64,000 nucleotides of DNA from Euborellia annulipes (Eukaryota > Arthropoda > Insecta > Dermaptera > Anisolabididae): contig JAKCPI010015491.1 of the NCBI GenBank assembly GCA_023213315.1, positions 1 to 64,000 of the forward strand, written 5' to 3'. Every line of letters starts with the position of its first letter. Within the stretch, counting starts at the first letter, position 1. Positions 1 to 11,696 of this stretch are shown piece by piece. A model generated the notes under the pieces. That model searched no databases. It was not told the origin of the DNA and saw only the letters and a program-made list of their open reading frames with translations. The translations under genes and the position numbers were made by a program.

Positions 1-197
1 AAGAAATTCAAACAGTTATAAAAACTAGTAATCTAAAGAAATTATGATTTTCGCTCTTTAATTTCAATTGAATTTGTTACCAATCAATTTAAATAAATAG
101 GAAAGGGGTCTAAATAGCCATAGATGCCGACAAAGCCCTTAAAAAAAAAAATTAAAAAAACCGCCCACCCCGAGAAAATTGCATTAATCCGCCACTG
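1..197. mobile_element. Partial copy of the CAGTGGCGGATTAA hAT-type MITE
   Basis: Matches 8,394-8,598 almost base for base (aactagtaatctaaagaaat through ttaatccgccactg). Its left end lies outside the window. The 84-362 minus open frame here is repeat-derived and not a gene. Confidence 0.8.
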
Positions 198-3100
198 TTC
201 TGAACCCCTATAGTTGCAAGCACAGAGTATATCAAAATTCAGATACAAGTCCAAGTTTAATCCCAAAGTACATTCCAATAAAAAAATATATGTTAAAAAG
301 TAAAAAGTGAATTGAATGAATGAATGAATAAATTTATTACGGGCCAGGGCTTTTTGCCCCATTAGCCCATTGAGAGATATGTCAAAAAATTATAAATGCA
401 TAAGTTGAATTTAGATGGTCATGTCAATTAAAATTCAGTTGAATTCTATGATAGATTTGTAGATCACCTAACTAATTCTATAAATTCATTAAATTCGAAA
501 GATTCAAATAATTTAAATAATATGCATATCCCGCCTTGGTGCGATTCGGAGGCAACGAACTTAATAAATCAGAGAAAAGTTTAAAAATTATGTAAGATCA
601 ATGACTTGTAGAAAATTATTTGGAATATAAAAATATATATGCAAAAACTAAAAGAGTTTTAAAAGAGAAGAAGCTGAAGACATTTTGTTCATCTTTGAAT
701 AAAAATACACCACAACAATTTGGAATAAGATTAAGATTTTTAAAAATGCGCTTCAAAAGCCTAGAAGGAAAATTGATGATGACATTTTAGCACACATAAT
801 CCCGCCTCCAGGGCCGTTCCTGGCAAAGTTGTCGCCCTGGTCATTTTTGGCGCCCCTCATCCAACCACTCGTGGTTCCTCTAGAAATTATGTAATAAAAA
901 ATCTGGTGTGATGGTCACACAGCACACAATTTTCTCGGTAATTGAAAGTTGTGTTCTGTGCTTGTCATACCAGATTCATATAATAAGATCATATAAATTT
1001 TATAAGAAACGATTCAAATTTTAAGGGAATAAACGTCCTTTTTTTGGAATGCCTGAGCTTATAACAAAATACAAAATTTTTTTTTTTGATCGGGGTGCTT
1101 TATAATTTCATCTTTTTACAATTCTGTTTGAAGTATTTTGCTGTTGTTAAGGATTAGCCGAGTCTTTTAGATTAGACAACGTTACTAGGAGGCACCACGG
1201 ACAGGTTCCTTCCAAGCCCCCAAAAAATGATCTTTATCTTCTTTTGAAGCCCTTTGACACAGTGAATAAATGGCCTTTACTCTAGCAGCTTGTGGTCATT
1301 TAAAAAAAATTTATTTTTCACTGTATCTTGGTAGTGGTAGAAAATAAAAAGAAACAAATTCTAGGACATTCTTCGATCTAGCAGTATTTTAATATTAGTA
1401 AATGATGTCCAATTGATTTATAGGAAAGTTTCTTGAATGAGGTGGCGAATAGCTAAGCAGAACAAGCTGCAGATTAAGGAATGTTAGCTCGTTCGTGTTC
1501 GAGAAATCTCCTCACGGGTTTGAAAGGTGCGAGATAATCTCAGCCTCCAGTAACAGACACAAATGAGGCAATTTCAATTCTTGACGTGGATGAAATTTTT
1601 CTTCTAAGTAATTCAACTTCAGCAACTTCAATTCTCGACTTGTTTCAATTTTATCACAGGAAATAATTTGCAAAATGTATGAGTGAGTGGAAAATATAAT
1701 ATAATTATTTTCTGTCGGTTTTTTGCTTGAGGATCGAAATTGCCAATTTTCTGAGATTTCATTCATGTTTTCTATATCGGTATTTTAGAAGATCATCTAC
1801 AAGTTATCTGAAAAAAATTTTTATTCTAACTAATAATATTCAATCGAAATTATTTAAATGTATAATATATTAATTTTATAATATTAAAAAAATTACCTTT
1901 CAAGAATTAATTACTCCTCTAATATCTACTAGGAAAAACAGTCCATTACAGAATAAGAGCATAAATTAAAATTTTGACTTCGGTGCTTAAAGAACAAGGC
2001 AAATGAAAAAATTAGAATCCATGAGCTGTGAAGTCAAATACAACTTTCTGCATCGCTGGCTTTTTATATATTTATTATAAAGTCAGATGTATAGTGAGCA
2101 CATCTTTCGTCGCTCTTTTGGAAAAAATATTATTATTTATTTATGAAAATGAGACGTCCTAAAAAAAAATTGAATTAGTATTAACTCTAATCAGTTAATA
2201 ATGAAAATATCAAATTAGTGTACTATTAATTGATATTTACCTTTTTTCTCTTTTCTCAGACAAATCTTCACTAATGAAAAGTAAACACCAAAGAAATTAT
2301 TTCTTAGTTTTCCGACAATAATTATTTACTTATCTAATATATTTAAATGTCTCAATTGTGTTATTAAACATGTTATAATTCCTTGGCCTGAAAAGAAAAT
2401 TTAAATTAGCCTGTTAATTAATAAGAATTTTGAATTAGTGTTCTAAATTATTTATGTTTACCTTAAATTTCCCAAAAAATATTGAAAATTTTCTCTCTTC
2501 TCTCACTTTTTCGCACTCACATAAAAAATAAACACCAAAAAAGATATTTTCATTTACAACAAAAAGTGTATGTGATAAATGAAAATAAAGCCCTAAAGAA
2601 CAGCAAGAAGGTTTTAAATAATTATCTCTTGCTTGCCGAATACATATATATATATTCGATCAATATATATATAGATTTACCGTAAACCGGGAGTCTGAGG
2701 AAATCGTATCAGTGAGAATGAACGTGATTTTTTTGGATTACGAGCAAGCGAGTGTGGGGAAAGAGATCCTACCTAGCCTAACCCAAAATACGAAGACAAG
2801 AGAGAGAGTATTTGTAACCCCGTCTCCACCATCAGATCGGTGGAGCCCTCGGGTTCCTAGCCTCAAGGATTGCAATTTGGACCCTCCAGGCTATTCCTGG
2901 AGAAACTGCACCCTTCCCTGACTCGCTTTACTCATAGAGCCATCTCAAATCCACCCTCACAGATACGAAAACATATCAGACTCAAGAGCGAGTTTATGAA
3001 TCGATCATGGAATAAATCAAGAGAATATCTTTCATTTTAGTTCTCCGTTTGGATCTTAAATTAAAGAAACAAATCAAGGGGTTCTAACAAAACGAACTAG

Positions 3101-3480
3101 CTAAAAGATTAGAATAGGCACCTGAAACTAATAGCAACAACAACAACATCAACGACGACTACGAATATCCAACAAAGGCATAAAATGAAAGTATTCTCGT
3201 TGATTTCTCCACTATTTGATTCACGAAAAGTAGATATAGGTTCATAAAAAAATCCCTCTCGTTGGCTCGTTGGCATGGTGCACCCTCCACCCCTCTATAT
3301 TTAAATCTTTAAACTACATTTAAGGTGTGAAAATAAATTTTCTAAATTATAAATATCAAAAAGTGAATACAATTAAATTTGTATTCGTTTAGCAATCACA
3401 CTTTAAGCCCTGGGTACCAAGATATTGAGGAAGAGGCTCTTTACTATTTGGAGTCAGCTGAAAAAAAGAGCATCCTAAAA
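1..3480. other. Repeat-rich intergenic DNA, no supported gene
   Basis: Apart from the MITE at 1-197, I see AT-rich sequence, a C-run-poor repeat fragment near 800-860 (gcctccagggccgttcctgg) and an open frame at 2,712-2,921 without recognised product. Nothing else is supported. Confidence 0.5.
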
Positions 3481-3487
3481 AGCTAAT

Positions 3488-3553
3488 CTAATCTACCCCC
3501 TTTAATATTCTTGCACCATGCATAATACCTTTGTTCTGTTGACCCTCAGGAAT
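3488..3553 (-). CDS. Possible terminal exon following the 3.7 kb candidate
   Basis: Acceptor TTTGTTACAG followed in phase 0 by IPEGQQNKGIMHGARILKGV, D and a TAG at 3,490-3,488. It joins in phase with the 3645-3801 candidate. Only splice signals and phase support it. Confidence 0.25.
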   Translation of the reverse strand: MPEGQQNKGIMHGARILKGVD

Positions 3554-3644
3554 CTGTAACAAAAAAGAAAAAAATGAAATTAGAATCTCATCATTTATAT
3601 ATTTTTGTATTTATGCGTGTATGTCTAGAGAATAAAATATTTAC

Positions 3645-3801
3645 CTCCTGAGGGGTTGAAGGTCGCTCGAAGCCCCTTCCCTGGCGCTCGTAGAGCTGAT
3701 CCATCCCTGCACTCGTAGAGCTGATCCAGTTGATTGCACTAGGTGAACACTTAACACTTAACACTGAGCACTGATCACAATTGCACTGGGGAAACACAAA
3801 C
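3645..3801 (-). CDS. Exon candidate with Cys/Ser-rich product and internal duplication
   Basis: On the minus strand, acceptor CTTTTGCAG and donor CAGGAG|GTAAAT bound 157 bases that read FVFPQCNCDQCSVLSVKCSP and on to LYERQGRGFERPSTPQE without a stop. The exon holds a direct duplication of a 17-base unit (around 3,689-3,707 and 3,714-3,730). Splice signals are good, but no homologue is recognised, and tandem repetition of this kind also occurs in non-coding DNA. Confidence 0.3.
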
Positions 3802-4027
3802 CTGCAAAAGAGAAATTGTTTAAGAATCTATCCCTTAGAGGTCTAGCAATCTAATGTAATCAATTTTTCTTTATGATTTTATAAATAAAGTTTAAAGGAG
3901 ATTTATCTCCAAATAATGCATTTCTCGCCAAAACTTTTTAAACTTTTTATTCTAATTTATAGTTTGATCCTTAATGAATGTATCTAACTATAAAATGTAA
4001 ATGTACTTACTAAAATGTAGAAATTAT

Positions 4028-4127
4028 AGGAATCCTGGGCCGGAGCGACATGTGCCCTCTTATCCATGTCAAGCCCTCTCTGCACGACTAAAGGCGATGG
4101 TTAAAGATCGAGCAGACAAGCGCTGGC
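4028..4127 (+). CDS. Isolated exon candidate
   Basis: Bases between an AG (AAATTATAG) and a GT (GGCAG|GTAATA) encode NPGPERHVPSYPCQALSARL and KAMVKDRADKRWQ with no stop, and GC content well above the flanks. This looks like a real exon, but its phase-0 end does not fit the next plus-strand exon at 11,610, so an intermediate exon is missing or it belongs to another transcript. Family not recognised. Confidence 0.45.
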
Positions 4128-4903
4128 AGGTAATAACAGGCCAAACTAGAAAGAAAAAAAGAGAGAATTACGAAAAATCTTCATCTCATAAGTGTATATA
4201 TATATATACACAGAGAGAGATAATTTAGTAAATATTTTTTAGAATATTTGGCATAATTGGGACAAAAAGCTCCCTACTAGATTTTTCTAATTGGAAAATT
4301 CACGATTTTTTAAGTGTTTTTCCTGACTGTCCATAATGTCCTCTATAAGGGTGAATTTATCAAAATCAATTAAAAATAAACAATATATATATATATATAT
4401 ATTTGAAATCGGGTGGAATGAAACCTGCTTTTAATTAGATCACCTGGTCACTTTATATTTATATTGGATTGGATCATAATGAGACTTATCATTATTAATA
4501 AATATAACATTTTTTCTATTATATTTTATTTGTTAAACTTTGAGTCAAAAATCCTTGTTTAATTCTCTTCAATTCAAATAATAAGTGTCTGTAACTAATT
4601 GTACTTGAAAATCACAGGATTAGAGACCAAAAGTTGAACAAATAAAATAAAAGAGAAAAAACTTTTTATTTATTAATAATGAGAATCAGTGGAATCCAAT
4701 ATATATAAATGGGGATATAAATTCATAAATGATTTTGATAAATCCATTCTCACCTCTTTTAAATTAGAAAATCATCTTTTATTTTAAATATAAAAATTGA
4801 TTTTTTCTAAAATATATATATATACATAATCAAATAGGAAGAATAAAATGAGCAAGCAGCTAATTATATTTCAATTTATTAAGAAACCAGGGCCGAAACG
4901 TTT

Positions 4904-5512
4904 AGTAAAGTGAAACAATTACTTAAAATAAACAATTACCCGTGGCATTTTACTGAGAAGATATTCAATCTATACAATCACAGATTGAAGGCCCACCAGA
5001 GAACGCCGACCCTACCGCCTGATGGACAAAGTGATACCTCCCAGCCTGTTTATAGGAGCTTATCCTACATTGTGGGCCTAAGTGAAAGACTAAAAAGACT
5101 AATTAATGGTCTAGCCCCTGCATTAAAAATTAGTTTTAAACCTATTAACACTCTAACCTGTGTATTTAACAACAAAACACCTACACCTTTTTTAAAAAAC
5201 AGTAATTTAGTATACAAAATTGACTGTACAAATTGTAATTTGTGTTATGTGGGTATGACGCGTCAATATCTGCACAAAAGGATTTATCAACATAAATATA
5301 ATATATCGAAAAATGAAGACTATATTGCTTTGTCAGCTCACACACTTGAGACAGGCCATATTTTTGATTTTGATTCTACACAGATTTTGGCCTTTGAGTC
5401 TAATAGGTTTAAGCGAGAAATTTTAGAAAATATTTACATTTCGGTTAACAATACTGTAAATTTTAAAAAAGACTTTAATGCAACAATAAGGCTTTATAGA
5501 GGTGTTTTATAA
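4904..5512 (+). pseudogene. Penelope-like RT thumb and GIY-YIG endonuclease fragment
   Basis: The open frame has no ATG and is open from the truncation point. Residues of the 200-codon frame: 47-60 (VYRSLSYIVGLSER) correspond to the conserved thumb segment of Penelope reverse transcriptases (LPYVPGLSE). Residues 101-115 hold VYKI, a Cys cluster (C106, C109, C112) and YVG, the GIY-YIG signature with the zinc-binding cysteines characteristic of these elements. R124, H128, H144, H150 and E173 lie where catalytic or structural residues occur. The endonuclease nicks target DNA during retrotransposition. The fragment ends at TAA with an apparently intact C-terminus. Confidence 0.9.
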
Positions 5513-5861
5513 TATCATTATTATTTTATTAAAATGAATTGAATGATTATTTGTATCAAAATGGGAGTGTCTATATTAACTGTTTTAAATATTCCTTTTT
5601 TCTTTTTCTTTTGATCATGTATTAAGAATAACAGTATTTATCTATAATTTATATATAAATATATAAATAACTTTCTATTAAAAGGAAGAGAAATTTAATA
5701 AAAAATGTCATTCACTCTCTGTCCATGGTATGGTAATAACATAATTTGAGGCATTGTCATGATTAAGCTGCATGCAATTGTGAATGCCCAATATAACGTG
5801 GCGAGGACTATATGTATTTTCAGACATTAACCTGGGTAATTATAAACATAATAATAAAATG

Positions 5862-5894
<33 letters not shown>

Positions 5895-5944
5895 CTATGT
5901 AATTGATTGTATCTATCTGTTAAATGTTCTTTTCTTCATTTGTA

Positions 5945-5983
5945 GCCCTGAGGATGGTCCCATATGTGACCGAAACGTCGGCC
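5945..5983 (+). ncRNA. Hammerhead-ribozyme-like motif in the Penelope 3' tail
   Basis: CTGAGGA (5,948-5,954) is followed by one unpaired T, helix II GGTC/GACC, then GAAAC (5,972-5,976) and GTC. Short helix I pairs GCC before the core with GGC after GTC. Helix III could only be the self-complementary ACGT, which suggests a dimeric form, as described for minimal hammerheads in Penelope-like elements. Its position in the element tail supports the call. Confidence 0.7.
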
Positions 5984-6740
5984 CTGGTTTCTTAATAAAT
6001 TGAAATATAATTAGCTGCTTGCTCATTTTATTCTTCCTATTTGATTATCAACACTCAGCTATATACCTCCTTCAAATATATATACATAGGGATGTCAGCA
6101 TTATAAATATTCGTTTAATAATTTTAAAAAGAAGCTTAAAAATGGGAAAAAGATGAATATTATCTGATTCCAAAATGAAATCAAAACTATTTGGAAATTT
6201 ATTTTTTGTACATAAAAGGAAAAAAATATTTAGGATTCAAAGTGCATCACAATCACAATAAGACTTGCTATTATTTAATAAAACATGCTACCTATTTAAA
6301 TCATATTTAATAGAATTTTAAGAATTAAAAAGCAAGTGTAAAATATTGAAATTTTATTACCTGTAATCTGTCAGTCTGATTTTGATAATTTGGAACACAG
6401 ATTATATTTAAAATTCACTCACATTTAAGAAAATAATTAGAGAAATTAAAATAATGAAATACAATCAAGGATTTATCAAAGAATATAAATAAATAAGAAA
6501 TATGAAAAGAGATTAAAGGTTAACTGGGCAACTCACATACACATAAAATGATTTAATCTGTTAGAAACAAATATTAAATAATAAAATCATGCGAAATGGA
6601 TTAATTATCAAAAGAAATAATCACATTTACCTTTAAACAGCGTTGATAAAAAGGATGATTTGATCATTCACTTGTCAACGAGGGCACATGCAGGCACCGG
6701 TCAGAGAAGCTGTCAAAATGGACGACCAACTCTTTGACAA

Positions 6741-9336
6741 TTAGGGCCGATAGTATAAAGCTAGTTCAAAGTTTGAACCTCGGTCAACAGGCGATTTGAC
6801 CGAGAATTGCGTAGTATAAAACTTGACCGCCAGTCAAATCAGCTTTGACCGAGGTTCAACTTGACCGGCCGAATTCGGCCAGTCAAATTTTTGACCGGAG
6901 TTCAAATGGCCAATTTTGACAGCTGGCCATATGTGATCACGTATTTTTAAATACATAACCTAAAACATTATTCAAAAATATAAATACCAAACAAAGTAAA
7001 AATACAGTTTATTATAAAATTGACAATATATTTTAATTTAAAGTATAAATAATAGTAATGTTGGTAAAATTTTAAAATTATATAAATATTCACAAAATAA
7101 TAATAATAAATTTTATATTAATAATAAGGGAATAAATATTAATAAATAAAAAATAATATTATTTTATATATTATTTATTTTTTAGCAAAAAGCTTTAGTC
7201 CTCAGGCCTTTTTCTATTTTTTTTTTTTTTTTTTTCTTTTAAAAAGAAAAGTTATTCGAATAAAATAATATATTTGTAATCGTGTCTACTATTATGTTTG
7301 ATATGATTGCTTGATTGGGAGGAGTCGACAAATCGGATTTGACGGAATATATATTATAAACTATAATTGATAGATAATAGGCTAGAATTGAGGTGGCTAA
7401 ACGTGTTTTTTGACAGCAATCTACTAAAAAAAATTCACTCAAATGAGAAAGATGCCAAAATAAAATAATACCATTTTTTTTGTATTATATTTGTAAATTG
7501 TTTTTTTGTTGAAATTAAAAAAAAAAAATATTACAATATTTTTGCGTTCTCTGGAAATTTTTGTTGCTCCATATATAACTAATTTTTAATCAAGACCCCC
7601 CCCCCCCTGGTCATTGGTGTTTCGATTTATTTATTTATTTATATATATATTTTTATATGCCCCTTTACTGATGTTTAAATTTGGCCATCTTAGCAATAAT
7701 TTTAAAACAGCAAGCTGACAGCAGGGAATAAACGGGAAGGGACATCACGTAGTAAAAAAATGGTGTGCCTAAAACACGGTCTATTCCAGGCACCTTCAGC
7801 GCTCCCTAATAGCTTATACATAACTACTTTGGTGGTGGGCGGCTGATTTAAAAATTCAAAGGAAAGTTTTTCCTCCAGAATGTATATATTTATTTATTTA
7901 TTCCTTGCTATTTATTACTAGTTTCTGATTTCTCATCCAAATAAATCTTAATGATTCTAGTCCCAATGAATAAAATTGTTAGTGAAAGGTTTTTTTTTCC
8001 TCCAGGGAAAATAAAAGGCATAAATAAAGTTCCAAGTTAAAATATATATTTATTAAAATAAAAAATTTGAAAGTAAACATTTTAAGCAAACATTATTTTT
8101 TTTTAGAAAAATTCTAAAAAAAAAATATACAATAATTATTATTAGAGGAATTTTTAATCATAGACCAAAAAAATTCCTCTAATAATATTTCCAACCACAA
8201 AAGCTTTAATAAATATACAATATATTTATAAACATACATATATAAAAGACCAAAAATTACAAGTTAAAATGTAACAAAAGCATATTATTTTTCCACCAAA
8301 CTTCCAATAAAAAAAAAATAATATTATGGATGTCGTGTGTGTACAAGGGCGGATTAAAGGGGGGCGAGGGGGCGATCGCCCCCCCCCCGAGAAGAAATTC
8401 ACAATGTTATAAAAACTAGTAATCTAAAGAAATTATGATTTCCGGGCTTTAATTTCAATTGAATTTGTTACCAATCAATTTAAATAAATAGGAAAAGGGT
8501 CTAAATGGCCATAGATGCCAACAAAATCCTTAAATAAAATAAAAATAAAAAAAAAAAAAAACCGCCCCCCCCGACAAAATTGCATTAATCCGCCACTGTG
8601 TGTGTATATATATACATGTACATGTATATAGACAAACGAACCTCATTTTGATGTTTGAAGAATTATTAAGCAAATTATAACGTATCCCTTGATTAAACAC
8701 CTTTTTCAAATGGTCGAAATGAGTTGTCACTTGAGTCCTATAAAAAATGTAAAAGCAAAAAAATATTTTTATATATGCCAAAACAATTAATCAAAGAATA
8801 AAATAAATTCTAATAAATACAATATATTACTAAATATTTAAAATGACCAACAAAAAAAAATATATTGTATATTAGAAATTAAATAAATTGAGCAAAAAAA
8901 CAAACAAACCTGAATTTGATTCTGCCTTTGACACTTGTTTGCAAATGGCCGAAATGTGTTTTGCAGGCAACCTGATTCTTGGTGGCTCTTCTGCGCATGC
9001 GCAAGATCCAAATCAGGCGACACTAGCAGCCTCTGTACTAGACTACATAAACTTTCATTCTGAACATAGGAACAATATATCAAAAAGCACTCCAAATTCT
9101 TCCATTGACTTGTCCCCCCCATGGCTGACAGCAACTCAAAAATCATAAAAATGCATTCAAAATAAACATGAAGTTAGCAACAGGCCAGTTTGTCAATGGT
9201 ATGAGCTTCGGTCATGGGACCGGAGTTCATTTTTTTATACTACGGAACTAGATTTGACTGCGGTCAAATGTTGACCGAGGTTCCCTTGACCGGCGTTCAA
9301 AAGTTGACTTGACCGAGCGTTATACTATCGGCCCTA
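6741..9336. mobile_element. 2.6 kb DNA transposon-like element with long complex ends
   Basis: Ends TTAGGGCCGATAGTATAA and TTATACTATCGGCCCTAA. About 150 bases at each end carry many ttgaccg/cggtcaa repeats. Two overlapping open frames at 8,838-9,148 on opposite strands have no recognised domain. It contains the nested hAT-type MITE at 8,344-8,598. Superfamily not determined. Confidence 0.72.
8344..8598. mobile_element. hAT-type MITE with perfect 8-bp target duplication
   Basis: Ends CAAGGGCGGATTAA and TTAATCCGCCACTG, flanked both sides by TGTGTGTA (8,336-8,343 and 8,599-8,606). No coding. Other copies: 1-197 (truncated by the window edge) and about 54,960-55,126 (diverged). Confidence 0.85.
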
Positions 9337-9639
9337 AGGGCCAAGAGGATAAAAAAAAATTTATAAATTAAATTATTCGAACTTTAAAAAATAATTTATA
9401 ATAATTTCTTATATAAATTATTATTTTTCTTTATTTAAAAAAAAAAATTAAATTCAGATGTCTGTTAAAAATTAGTATTTTCTTTTTTCAAAGCAATACA
9501 TTTATTTAAAAAAAAAATTAATTTTAGAAAATTCTTACATCCTTAATTTTAAAGTTAAAATAATTTATTATTTAAATTTTATTTTTCATATGGATTTTGT
9601 TATCTGAGAAAATGCCAAAATTGATAATATGATTTAAAA

Positions 9640-10965
9640 AAAACAATGCAGGAGGTGGATTTGAACTCGCGAAGTTTGGATACGTGAGATTGGAAAAAAT
9701 TATACAATCCGTGATGACGACTTAACCACTTGAGCCACCCTTAGTTTTATTACTTTTGGAAAAAATAAGCTATTTAAGAAACAAGAAATAAAAGAATTAT
9801 TTAAAAAATTTTAATATTCCACATATGATATATCATTTTTCATTACTTTTTATGCGGATTAATAATTTATAATATAAATTTCTATAGCATGCTTAGTTTT
9901 CAAATAATTCAATGGGCAAAAGTCAGATTGTTTATGCCTTAATATAATTAAATTAAAAACTGTATCTAACATATGATACATGTTATTAATTCTTGAATTT
10001 CCCTGATTCCAGAGAACTAAGCCCCTTTTAATTATACGATCTAATTTGGGAGTTATTGGCGATCAAAGTTAAGCTTATTTTCGCCCTTAATAACATCAAT
10101 ACACTCAATTTTATATTATCGAAAAAGCTTATTTATCATTGTCTGATTAAAACCAAATTTTTACCAGAGATTTATAATTAAAAAATGAGTCTTTTTATAA
10201 AGTTTCAATGAGATTGGTAAAGAAATAAATAAAATATTGACTATTTTGTAAATTAAGTTTTAGAATTTGGAATCTCAGATGCAAGCCTAGAGCCGGTTCA
10301 TAGACGGCTCTCTTTACCCAACCGGGATCCCGAATTCTAAAACTTAATTTACAAAATAGTCAATATTTTATTTATTTCTTTACCAATCTCAATGAAACTT
10401 TAGAAAAAAACTTATTTTTTAATTATAAATCTCTGGTAAAAATTTGGTTTTGATCAGACAATGGTAAATATGTTTTTTCGAAAATATAGAATTGAGTGTT
10501 GATGTATGTCATTAAGGTCGAAAATAAGCTTAACTTTGATCGCCAATAACTCCCAAATTAGATCGTATAATTAAAAGGGGCTTAGTTCTCTGGAATCAGG
10601 GGAAATTCAAGAATTAATAACATGTATCATATGTTAGATACAGTTTTTAATTTAATTATATTAAGGCATAAACAATCTGGCTTTTGCACATTGAATTATT
10701 TGAAAACTAAGCATGCTATAGAAATTTATATTATAAATTATTAATCAGCATAAAAAATAATGAAAAATGATATATCATATGTGGAATATTAAAATTTTTT
10801 TAATACTTCTTTTATTTCTTGTTTCTTAAATGGCTTATTTTTTTCTAAAGTAATAAAACAAAGGGTGGCTCAAGTGGTTAAGTCGTCATCACGCAATGTA
10901 TAATTTTTTCGAATCTCACGTATCCAAACTTCGCGAGTTCAAATCCACCTCATGCACTTTTTTTT
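9640..10965. mobile_element. 1.3 kb near-perfect foldback with tRNA-like outer ends
   Basis: Two arms of about 630 bases (9,640-10,270 and 10,331-10,965) are inverted copies with few mismatches and a 60-base spacer that itself holds a small hairpin (agccggtt...agacggct). Near each outer end is a tRNA-like sequence (9,650-9,740 minus, 10,863-10,951 plus). No ORF is present. It could be two inverted SINE-derived copies or a foldback element. Confidence 0.8.
10863..10951 (+). repeat. tRNA-like (Ser/Leu-type) sequence
   Basis: An A-box-like GGCTCAAGTGGTTAAG and B-box-like GAGTTCAAATCC flank a long variable region, and 5' GGTGG can pair with 3' CCACC. The mirror copy is at 9,650-9,740. It looks like a tRNA-derived repeat head. 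The anticodon arm is not clean, so it is unlikely to be a functional tRNA. Confidence 0.55.
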
Positions 10966-11039
10966 TAAATTCTTAACTGTTTTTTATAACTCATGTGAGG
11001 GGGGGGGCGCCAAAAATCACCTGGCACGGAGGCGGCAAC

Positions 11040-11218
11040 CAAGTGTCGTTCTTTTGTAATATTTTAGTTTCTAAACTGCATAATATTTATTAGAAATTTT
11101 CTTGGTTTGAACCATAAAAGTTTCCATTAAAAAATAGGCCTATATAATATTTTTTTAAAAACAATGAAATAATCACAAGTAGAAAACGCATAGGTGGGAC
11201 TTAATATTGTCCCTCACT
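11040..11218. mobile_element. Half copy of the 23.8 kb MITE
   Basis: Matches the right half of 23,813-24,033 (caatgaaataatcacaagta through ggtgggacttaatattgtcc) and ends at CACTG followed by TA. Confidence 0.7.
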
Positions 11219-11609
11219 GTACGTTCTCGGTTGCAATCCCAGTAGACAAGTTTCTCCTGCCGAAGGGTAGCAGATTTGTTCTAATTCGAATTTGAGGCGG
11301 CATTTTGATGCCATCTGTCTTTGGCTCTCCCTGATAGTTCAACCATCTTATTTTGTTATTCAACACAATTTGTCATTTTCTAAATTCTACCACATTCTAC
11401 TCTATTATCATTTATAATTTCTCATTGTACTAAAATTGAATTAATAATTTCATCATTAAAGTGACGATGATGACAATCATGTTAAATAATCATCTCTCTT
11501 AAAACATGTGCTTCTCTGCTGTTCGCAAATTGAATGGGAATGCTTCAAATTTTATCAGATAAAAACACCCGAAATAAATATTTTAAAAAATCTCCACTTC
11601 AATTTCTAG

Positions 11610-11696
11610 GGAATTTATTTAAAAAGCATAAATATCATGAGGAGATAACTCCTGAGGAGGAAACGGGGACGATGGAACCAAATGCCCATTTCCCAG
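11610..11696 (+). CDS. Exon 1 (visible) of the unrecognised plus-strand gene
   Basis: Acceptor ATTTCTAG, donor CCAG|GTGAGA, 87 bases. It encodes NLFKKHKYHEEITPEEETGT and then MEPNAHFP, basic then acidic. It needs one base from an upstream exon that I did not find. A longer open frame starts at an ATG at 11534 but crosses the acceptor, so I prefer the splice start. Confidence 0.65.

Larger units (their letters stand above)
4826..6053 (+). mobile_element. 5'-truncated Penelope-like element with inverted tail copy
   Basis: The unit holds the end of a Penelope-like ORF (reverse transcriptase thumb plus GIY-YIG), an A-run near 5,862-5,891, a hammerhead-like motif (5,945-5,983) and a 3' tail. About 70 bases of the tail (5,977-6,052) recur in inverted orientation at 4,826-4,895, immediately before the ORF. 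A 5' inverted terminal fragment of this kind is typical of Penelope-like elements, which often integrate as truncated or partly inverted tandem copies. The reverse transcriptase catalytic region is missing, so the copy is not autonomous. Confidence 0.88.

Noticed and set aside
8838..9148. Open frames on both strands as a host gene
   Set aside because: They lie within the 6.74-9.34 kb transposon-like element and have no recognised domain; no splice support.
10863..10951. Functional tRNA gene
   Set aside because: A and B boxes are present, but the anticodon arm does not fold properly and the sequence is mirrored in a foldback repeat.
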